16,800 nt of DNA, taken from Saprospiraceae bacterium (GTDB lineage Bacteria; Bacteroidota; Bacteroidia; Chitinophagales; Saprospiraceae). Position 1 is the first letter of the stretch, and each line of letters begins with the position of its first letter. The notes below the pieces were generated by a model, which ran no database searches, had not been told where the DNA came from, and was given only the letters and a program-made list of their open reading frames with translations. This document shows, piece after piece, positions 7,793 to 15,136 of the stretch. The position numbers and the translations under genes are program-made. The stretch spans positions 1 through 16,800 of the forward strand of contig JACMMM010000009.1 in assembly GCA_014379065.1 (NCBI GenBank), written 5' to 3'.

Positions 7793-10700
7793 ATGCGCCA
7801 TACTCGTATGCTATTCCTATTGGGTGTATTGTGCTCCGGCTTATTGCTGCCGTCGAATGCACATGCCCAAACCTGCGGCCCGGACGGGGTCGTAGATACC
7901 AGTAGCTTCTCCGGAACTGCTTTTTTCAACTATGGCAGTAGTGCCAGATTGACCAGTCAGAAATACCGCTCCTCTGCTGCTGTAGGCCAAACCTTCGTGG
8001 GCTACATTGATGGCTTAATGAACAACTCGACCCTGGGTTTTTACTCGCGGTACCTGCTTGCTCCTTTTGCTTTATCCGTAACCGCCACGCAGGGCGATCT
8101 GCTGGACCGCATTCAGTTGTCCTGGGAAATTGATGCCGTAGGGCCTTCGCCCACAGAAGGATTTAACATATATCGCGATGGCATTTTTTTGGCCGCTGTC
8201 GGGCCTAATATTCGAAACTATAACGACTTCAATGTCATAGCGGGCCGCCCTTATGTCTATACCGTAAGCGGCCTCAATGTTTATGGAGAAGGCACCGCCA
8301 GTACCGCACTGGGCTTCCAGATCCCCAATGGTGTGGTAACCGGTTGGGTACAAACCGCGACCGGTGCGGCAGTGCCGGATGCCATTGTAACCCTCATGCC
8401 TATGCAAGGGTTTTCTGCCAAATTTGGCCCGATGGATGGCGCGTTTGCGGAGGCCGACTCGAGTGGGAATCCTTTTATGCCCGCTCCCGGGGAAGATTGG
8501 ACCATGACCTTCTGGATAAAAACAGATTCCGCTACGGTCAAGGCCGGGCTGATTCAGTTGGCGCCATTCCCGCTCTATTTCAGAGCCTTGAATAGCGCCA
8601 GCGGACATGAAGGTGTCGAAATCGCTGCTTCAGCCTTAGGCGCGCCTTTTTTGAACGCAAGCTTTCCCGACAGCATCAAAAATGGATGGCAGCATGTGGC
8701 CCTGAGCTTTGATGGCAATGGCGAAATGGGCCGCTTGTATATCAATGGGGTGCTGGCTGACCTGGCGCCTATGAATATTGTAGCAGAAGCAACCGAACTG
8801 AACTTGGGGAGCCGTACCGGAACCGGAGGCTGGGCTGGCAGGTTGGACGAACTTCGCATCTACCACAAGCAGTTGAATGAGCTTGATTTTCGGGAAGTGA
8901 TGGAAGGCACTGCCTCCTCGCTTACACCTGATTTGACCCATTACTGGAAAATGGACGAAGAACTGGGGGTTAAGTCCTACGACATAATGAAACGCCTCAA
9001 GTTGTATTTCTGTGGCGCCAACTTCGATGCCGAACGTCCGAATGTACACACGGCTGGCAAGACCAACCAACAAGGTTATTACCGCATTGAATCGGCCAAC
9101 TATGGCACGGGCACTACCTTCCTGGCAGAACCCATGAAGGATTTTTTCATGCACCGGTCGCTCAAAATGGTTCGGGATCAGGCGGACTACGCCACACTAC
9201 CCGACTTTTCGCTGACCGCCAAAGCAACCCTCGAACTTTGGGTGAACAGTGCAGGCCCGAACGGCACACAGTGTCTGATTTCTAAAAGATGGGTGAACAA
9301 TGACTTCCGACTTCTGGCCAAACAAAACGGCCTGCTGAATGAGGTATGGTTTTATCTCAATGGCCAGGAGCATAATTTTGGCAACCTTGGGATGGGCTAT
9401 CAGCACCTTGCCTTCACCATCGACAGTAGTGGAAGTAACCGCACCGTGACCGCCTTCAAAAACGGGATCCCTTTTGGCAGCCCGCATACCTTTAGCAGTA
9501 CGGGTAACTGGTCGGATCCAACCCAAAACTGGGTGCTGGGTGCACGCCCCAGCGGTGTTTCCTATACCGATCATTTCGGTGGCTTGATGGATGAGGTGGC
9601 TTTGTATGATACAACCTTGAGCCCTACTGCCATTCTTAGCCATTTTCAAAACACCCGGGATATGCAGGAAAGAGGGCTTCGGGCTTATTTTGCAATCGAC
9701 GAAGGCACTGGCAATAGTTTGAACAACAGTGGATCTGCTTTTTTACCCCCCGGCACAAATGTAGGGGCCGAATGGTCGCCTTTCGCTGCCAATCAAACAA
9801 CGGAACCACACATCTTTACCCCAGGTACCCGGCAGGTGACCCTCAACCCGAGTGTGACCTCGGTAGACCAGGTGGATTTTACAGACCGCTCCAGCATTCC
9901 GGTTTCCGGTTTTGTGCGCTTTAAAGACACCGACTGTTTTGCCCAAAACGTGGAAATTCTGGTCAACGGGGCCTCCTATTATCCGCCCGTATTTACGGAC
10001 TCAACCGGAAAATTCATTGTAGAACTGGATCCTGGAACCACGGCGGTACTGAGCCCGAAATTGGAGGATCATACGTTTTCGCCAGCAAGCAGGAATGTTT
10101 TCAATGTGAATGCGCCCATTGCAGGCATACTTTTCAACGATTTGACCAAACGAAGGATTACGGGTCAGGTCGCAGGAGGGCATTGCAAATTGCCCATTAT
10201 TGCACCAACGGGTTCGGCTTTCCCTACCGACTGCCGGATTACGGTGAGTACCAAGGATAAATGTTATGAAAGGGAAATGCTGATCAATACGGAAGACGGT
10301 CTGTATGAGTTTGACAATCTTCCGCCTTTGGAAGTAACCATTGCTATCACCAAGCACAACAACCCCAAAATTTACGATGATTTTCAGGCTCAAGGCGGCC
10401 GAACCATCAACTTGTTGAAACAGGATTCTTTTGGGGTTGAATTTATCTACATTGCCCCGCCACAGGTGCAAGTGGCTGGTTTTGATGCTTTTACAAAGGA
10501 CAACTGCCCGGACAAGCCTATTGTTATAGGAAGGATGGACATCGTTGACCTTTTTGTCAAGGCTTACGAGCAATATGGTAGTGACCAGGATCCGGATTAT
10601 CGGTGTTATCTCGACAGTGCAACGCTGTCGATCAACAACACTTTTGACTACAATTATGATTTTCTCTTGCCACTTGACACCTTTTACACCGGCGGAGAGT

Positions 10701-13700
10701 TTCACTACCGGTTTGTGGCGGATCATCCCAACCAATTTCCGCCCTATGAGCAATTCATAGAGATCACGGCGGATGATATGGGAAGAAAAAGTGAGCCGTA
10801 TGAGAATAAGGCGATCATCACAGGGATCATTGTAGGGGAGTCAAAATTTACCACCCAGCTGCCGATGTTGCCCAGTTTTGTGCTGAGAGATCCACCGGGA
10901 GACGGAAGTTACGCCTTTCTGGAAAAGGAAACCAAACATTGCAATTCATTGAATTTTGGGGAAGAAGCCAAGGTTGGGCTTGGGGTCACTTTTACCGGAT
11001 CGGGGGGCGCACACAATGAGATTACGATCCCTTTGATAGGAACACACATTGAATTCATTGCCTCCTATGAGAACAGTTCAGAATTTACTACGACAATTAC
11101 CCAGATACATGAGCATTCCATGCAATACTGTGTATCGAATAAGGAACGAATTTCCACAGACGATGGGAATTTGGTGGTAGGGGGAGCAACCATCCTTGAC
11201 AATACCCATTTCCCATTGGATACCCTTGCAGGAAATGATGTTTTTGTAGGGGTAGGCTTCAATGTGATCTTTTCAGAAAGCAAAGAGGTCAAGTTTAATG
11301 ACACCCTCTGTGTGACCAACGTAAACAATATTGTTACGGTCTCTCCGGATACATTTGTCACCAACTACAAATATTCTGAATGGAATATTGAAAACAATGT
11401 GGTCCGGTACCTGGATACTTTGATTGCGCACGGAATCGATCAAGATAGCATCAATTCAAAATCCAAAAAGAGTTGGCTTGCTTATATGGCTTTGAACAAA
11501 TTAGCCAAAAAAACAGCAATTTACGATCAGAATATTTCTTTTGATGCCGGAGTTGTATACGAGTCTTCTGAAACCACCGACAATTCTACCACCTATTCCA
11601 ATGCAGTAAAGATAGAATTAGAGAATGTACTTACCTCTCAACTGCTCATCGGATTGCTTCAACCCGCAGTTATCTTATTTGACAACGCAATTAAAGTAAC
11701 CGTAGGCCTCAACGGATTGATAGGAACGGGTGGCTCCAGTTCTGAAGTCATGACCACCGGTTATGTACTTAAAGATGACGACCCCGGTGACACCTGGACC
11801 ATGGATGTCAAAAAAGATCCAATCTTCAAAACACCGGTCTTTGATATTAAAGCCGGACAGACTTCCTGTCCCTGGGAGGTCGGTACGGCCCACCGACAGG
11901 GCGTCAACATGGTAGAGTTGGATGGTGTTACCCGAACAAATGTACCCTCTAATGAAGCAGCGTCATTTCACTTTCAACTCCAGAACCTCTCCTCTACTGG
12001 CGAAACCTTTACCTATGTCATGAACACCGGCCCGGAGAGTAATCCGGATGGCCTTATCATCAGTTTAAATGGCATTGTACTGGACAAACCGGTGAAATAT
12101 GCAGTGCCTTATGGCACGACCATTCCGATCACTATTACGGCGGAGCGTGGCCCCGACGCTTACAGTTACCATGGCACAGAGGTGGTTTTTTATGCGGAAT
12201 GTCATGACGACCGCAGTGCCGCACTTGGTTTTGCACCCGATTTTGAAACGTATCTGTATTCAGCCAAATACCTCAATGTTGACTTCCTGAAACCTTGTAG
12301 TGAGGTAGACATTACCGGCCCATTTCAAGGCTGGGTGGTGAAACCGGATGAGTTGAATCCGGCAGAACAGAACAACTTGGCCATCACTGTTTCTGGTTAT
12401 GACTTGGATAATGATGATTTTGAATCCATCCGACTGCAGTACCGTCCTGAAAACGGGGATGGGGCCTGGATCAACATAACACCACCAACCGATATTCCCA
12501 AAGCCCAATTGGGGCCTGTGTTCACCACTTATCAATGGGATACCGGGGGCAGCCCGGCCTTGGCCGATGGCCCGTATGAAATCCGGGCTGTCAGCGTTTG
12601 CACCGGAGGTGGCGACAAAAACGGTTATTCGCACGTCATAAAAGGCAAGATCGAACGTCAGCCGCCAAGCCTGATTGGCACCCCTGAACCTTCAGATGGG
12701 GTCTATAATGTTGGGGATGAGATCTCCTTCAGTTTCAATAAATTGATCAATTGCGCAAAGATCAATCCGGTCGACAATGTGCAATTATTTGATGCAACCA
12801 CGAATTTGCCTATCGACATCGCCATCACTTGTTATGAGAACAAGATCTTACTGGTGCCGAATTTCGATAACAAGTATTTTGAAAATCGCATCCTTCGCGC
12901 TGAATTGCACGATATTGAAGACCTGACCGGCAACAGACTCGTGTACACGCAGTGGGAGTTCTATGTAGACCGCAACGAACTTGCCTGGCTAACGGACAGC
13001 CTTGGCATGACGAAGTATGAAGACCAGAACAAAACGGCGGTGGCCAATATCCACAACCGGGGCGGCTATCCGGTTCCGTTTACGATTACAGGTATTCCCA
13101 ACTGGGTGCACGTAGTGCCCGACCAGGGAACCCTGGCGCCGAACGAGATCCGTCCGGTCAGCTTCCAGGTGGATTCTAACCTGGCATTCGGCCTTTGGTC
13201 TGACTCGATCACTTTGCACACTGAAACGGGACAAAACCCATTCTTTATGGGTGGAGACGAGGGCCTGCCCTTTGGTGTGCGCGTCGTGTGTCGCCCACCC
13301 GTTTGGGAAATCAACCCAAATCTCTTCGAGAATTCCGAGAACATGGTGCTCGAACTCAACATCCAGGGAGAAATTTCCAAAGATGTGGAAGATATCGTAG
13401 TGGCTTTTATCGGGGACACAATTGTCGGGCGGGCCAATGTGCAGTATGTCCCGGCAGTGAACAAATACCTGGCTTACCTGAGCATTTATGGCAACCCCAA
13501 TCACGTTTTGGAACCACTGAGGCTTGAAATATGGGATGCATCTGCTTGCCTTCGCTATGCGGTGGAAGAAGATGATTTCTTGTTCCAACCTGACGATGTG
13601 TTGGGAGACCCCTTGAGCCCACAGGTGATCCATACCAACAGTTATGTGCTGCGCGATGTATCCATTGGTTTTGGCTGGAACTGGCTGTCCTTCAATCTCG

Positions 13701-14860
13701 ACTTCCCAGACCCGGACCTGGATTCGGCACTGGTATCGCTCAAGTACCCGGAGAATGACCTGATGAAAGGGCAAAATGCTTTTGCTACCTATCTGAACGG
13801 CGCTGGCTGGCTGGGCTCACTCAACACCCTGGGCAATACCTCCATGTATATCTACCGCGCTGATCAGGCGGATACACTGAAAATGCTTGGTACGGTGCTC
13901 AACCCGGCCACGAATCCCATTTCGGTGGTAAGCGGCTGGAACTGGATCGGATACATTCCCAACTATTCCCTTGCCATCAACCCGGCGCTTTCCTCCCTTT
14001 CTCCGCAGATGGGCGACCTGATCAAGAGCCAGGAATCTTTTGCACAGTACATCAACCCGACTTTTGGCTGGATTGGCAACCTGCAGTATATGCAGCCGCC
14101 CAAAGGCTACCAAATCAAACTCTCGACGCCCGGCACTTTGATCTATCCCCCACCCTCCTCCAACTTGGGCGGCGGTGGCGCGGATCATATTGCCAGTGCA
14201 AGAGGCCCTAATGATGGTGTGCCCCCTGCTGAAAATTTCTGGTCAGTGGACCCAACACAGTTCGAGTACAGCATGACCTTGATCGGCATGTTGGAAAAAA
14301 GCGATTCAAACGCAACCACCAGCACCATGGAGCTCGGCGCATTCGTCGGCAATCAGGTGCGCGGCTCCAGCCAGGCGATTTACATCCCGCCGTATGACTC
14401 GTACCTTTTCTTCTTGACGGTATATGCCAACTCCAGCGGCGAGCAGGTCAAATACAAACTGTTTGACAGCAATAATGGGGCTGTTCAGGACTTGAACGAA
14501 GCCATGTACTTCTCCCCAGACCTGCATCAGGGAAGCATCGAAAATCCCGTGCCGTTCACGCTGCCCAGCAGCGGGACGCAGGACCTGGCCTGGGCGCAGT
14601 CTTTCGAAGTACAACCGAACCCGTTCCACACAGAGACGATGTTCCGTTTTGCTTTGCCAAGCACGCAGGAGGTTTCCATGACCGTCGTCGATGTCAGTGG
14701 ACGTGCAGTATCCACCATACATACCACCGCCCGCGAGGGACTGAACACGATGGTTTGGAAAGGCCAATCGGATAAGGGTACGACCCTTGCAGCCGGGGTT
14801 TATTTTGTGCGGCTGCAAACGTCGAATGTTAGTGTGGTTCGGAAAGTGGTATTGCAGTAG
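7793..14860 (+). CDS. Giant T9SS-secreted surface protein with LamG and Ig-like domains
   Basis: The product has 2355 residues. A signal peptide (AHA before Q26) is followed by an N-terminal segment (26-90) and an FN3-like domain (about 92-172, SWEIDAVGPSPTEGFNIYRD). Next come three carboxypeptidase-regulatory-like repeats (about 180-896); the first is split by two LamG/concanavalin-like domains (about 206-393 and 453-663). A central region (about 896-1620) has no domain I can name. It includes LRDPPGDGSYAFLEKETKHC near 1031 and SCPWEVGTAHRQGV near 1360. Then follow an SbsA-type Ig domain (about 1625-1733), a BACON/ASH-like domain (about 1735-1833), a W-[SE]-[IV]-[ND]-P domain (1838-1945), two GWNW repeats (1961 and 2048), a second W-S-V-D-P domain (2147-2262) and a T9SS type A sorting domain (about 2271-2355, VQPNPFHTETMF ... 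AGVYFVRL ... VVRKVVLQ). It is therefore exported through the outer membrane and attached to the surface or released. LamG and Ig modules suggest glycan binding or adhesion, which is inferred. ATG at 7793 is 39 bases after the upstream gene; Met6 is an alternative start. Confidence 0.92.
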   Translation: MRHTRMLFLLGVLCSGLLLPSNAHAQTCGPDGVVDTSSFSGTAFFNYGSSARLTSQKYRSSAAVGQTFVGYIDGLMNNSTLGFYSRYLLAPFALSVTATQGDLLDRIQLSWEIDAVGPSPTEGFNIYRDGIFLAAVGPNIRNYNDFNVIAGRPYVYTVSGLNVYGEGTASTALGFQIPNGVVTGWVQTATGAAVPDAIVTLMPMQGFSAKFGPMDGAFAEADSSGNPFMPAPGEDWTMTFWIKTDSATVKAGLIQLAPFPLYFRALNSASGHEGVEIAASALGAPFLNASFPDSIKNGWQHVALSFDGNGEMGRLYINGVLADLAPMNIVAEATELNLGSRTGTGGWAGRLDELRIYHKQLNELDFREVMEGTASSLTPDLTHYWKMDEELGVKSYDIMKRLKLYFCGANFDAERPNVHTAGKTNQQGYYRIESANYGTGTTFLAEPMKDFFMHRSLKMVRDQADYATLPDFSLTAKATLELWVNSAGPNGTQCLISKRWVNNDFRLLAKQNGLLNEVWFYLNGQEHNFGNLGMGYQHLAFTIDSSGSNRTVTAFKNGIPFGSPHTFSSTGNWSDPTQNWVLGARPSGVSYTDHFGGLMDEVALYDTTLSPTAILSHFQNTRDMQERGLRAYFAIDEGTGNSLNNSGSAFLPPGTNVGAEWSPFAANQTTEPHIFTPGTRQVTLNPSVTSVDQVDFTDRSSIPVSGFVRFKDTDCFAQNVEILVNGASYYPPVFTDSTGKFIVELDPGTTAVLSPKLEDHTFSPASRNVFNVNAPIAGILFNDLTKRRITGQVAGGHCKLPIIAPTGSAFPTDCRITVSTKDKCYEREMLINTEDGLYEFDNLPPLEVTIAITKHNNPKIYDDFQAQGGRTINLLKQDSFGVEFIYIAPPQVQVAGFDAFTKDNCPDKPIVIGRMDIVDLFVKAYEQYGSDQDPDYRCYLDSATLSINNTFDYNYDFLLPLDTFYTGGEFHYRFVADHPNQFPPYEQFIEITADDMGRKSEPYENKAIITGIIVGESKFTTQLPMLPSFVLRDPPGDGSYAFLEKETKHCNSLNFGEEAKVGLGVTFTGSGGAHNEITIPLIGTHIEFIASYENSSEFTTTITQIHEHSMQYCVSNKERISTDDGNLVVGGATILDNTHFPLDTLAGNDVFVGVGFNVIFSESKEVKFNDTLCVTNVNNIVTVSPDTFVTNYKYSEWNIENNVVRYLDTLIAHGIDQDSINSKSKKSWLAYMALNKLAKKTAIYDQNISFDAGVVYESSETTDNSTTYSNAVKIELENVLTSQLLIGLLQPAVILFDNAIKVTVGLNGLIGTGGSSSEVMTTGYVLKDDDPGDTWTMDVKKDPIFKTPVFDIKAGQTSCPWEVGTAHRQGVNMVELDGVTRTNVPSNEAASFHFQLQNLSSTGETFTYVMNTGPESNPDGLIISLNGIVLDKPVKYAVPYGTTIPITITAERGPDAYSYHGTEVVFYAECHDDRSAALGFAPDFETYLYSAKYLNVDFLKPCSEVDITGPFQGWVVKPDELNPAEQNNLAITVSGYDLDNDDFESIRLQYRPENGDGAWINITPPTDIPKAQLGPVFTTYQWDTGGSPALADGPYEIRAVSVCTGGGDKNGYSHVIKGKIERQPPSLIGTPEPSDGVYNVGDEISFSFNKLINCAKINPVDNVQLFDATTNLPIDIAITCYENKILLVPNFDNKYFENRILRAELHDIEDLTGNRLVYTQWEFYVDRNELAWLTDSLGMTKYEDQNKTAVANIHNRGGYPVPFTITGIPNWVHVVPDQGTLAPNEIRPVSFQVDSNLAFGLWSDSITLHTETGQNPFFMGGDEGLPFGVRVVCRPPVWEINPNLFENSENMVLELNIQGEISKDVEDIVVAFIGDTIVGRANVQYVPAVNKYLAYLSIYGNPNHVLEPLRLEIWDASACLRYAVEEDDFLFQPDDVLGDPLSPQVIHTNSYVLRDVSIGFGWNWLSFNLDFPDPDLDSALVSLKYPENDLMKGQNAFATYLNGAGWLGSLNTLGNTSMYIYRADQADTLKMLGTVLNPATNPISVVSGWNWIGYIPNYSLAINPALSSLSPQMGDLIKSQESFAQYINPTFGWIGNLQYMQPPKGYQIKLSTPGTLIYPPPSSNLGGGGADHIASARGPNDGVPPAENFWSVDPTQFEYSMTLIGMLEKSDSNATTSTMELGAFVGNQVRGSSQAIYIPPYDSYLFFLTVYANSSGEQVKYKLFDSNNGAVQDLNEAMYFSPDLHQGSIENPVPFTLPSSGTQDLAWAQSFEVQPNPFHTETMFRFALPSTQEVSMTVVDVSGRAVSTIHTTAREGLNTMVWKGQSDKGTTLAAGVYFVRLQTSNVSVVRKVVLQ

Positions 14861-14874
14861 CGACTTCTTGTTTC

Positions 14875-14907
14875 AAACCTCGTAGGTTTTGAAAACCTAC
14901 GAGGTTT
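14875..14907. repeat. Perfect 33-base palindrome, possible terminator of the giant gene
   Basis: The arms AAACCTCGTAGGTTTT (14875-14890) and its exact reverse complement (14892-14907) flank one G. The hairpin starts 14 bases after the TAG of the giant gene, a position suited to ending transcription, but no T-run follows. The geometry is the same as the palindrome inside the sensor gene at 5671-5703, which argues for a family of repetitive hairpins. Confidence 0.85.
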
Positions 14908-14955
14908 CAAGTGCTCGAAGCTTACATCTTTAAAATTGACAGTTTACTGTGCCCC

Positions 14956-15103
14956 ATTTCCCGTAGGGAAATCCTGTTTATAGCAAATCAATGTAGCATT
15001 TTCCAAACCCCTTTAGGGGTTGCCTGAAATACGGCAGGAAACCCCTAAAGGGGTTAGTGAACACCATCCAATTTGCTATAAACAGGATTTCCCTACGGGA
15101 AAT
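14956..15103. repeat. Compound palindrome: four small palindromes in mirror order
   Basis: The outer arms 14956-14988 and 15071-15103 are perfect 33-base reverse complements. The inner arms 15006-15021 and 15040-15055 are perfect 16-base reverse complements around an 18-base centre that itself can pair (CCTG...CAGG). Each outer arm contains its own hairpin, ATTTCCC-GTA-GGGAAAT on the left and ATTTCCC-TAC-GGGAAAT on the right. Each inner arm is AACCCC-(TTTA or TAAA)-GGGGTT. The element fills the gap between the giant gene and the last gene and ends 33 bases before the ATG at 15137. It contains no ORF of note. Confidence 0.9.
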
Positions 15104-15136
15104 AGTGCACACTGAAATGTTGCAAAAAACAATAAA

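Noticed and set aside
10001..10753. Minus-strand ORF of 250 codons
   Set aside because: It lies wholly inside the giant coding sequence, and the sense strand shows coherent repeats in this region.
12989..13774. Minus-strand ORF of 261 codons
   Set aside because: It is the long antisense shadow of well-formed Ig-like and repeat domains in the giant gene, with no signal or domain of its own.
14956..15103. Insertion sequence ends around a transposase
   Set aside because: The element is only 148 bases with no transposase ORF; at most it is a non-autonomous element.
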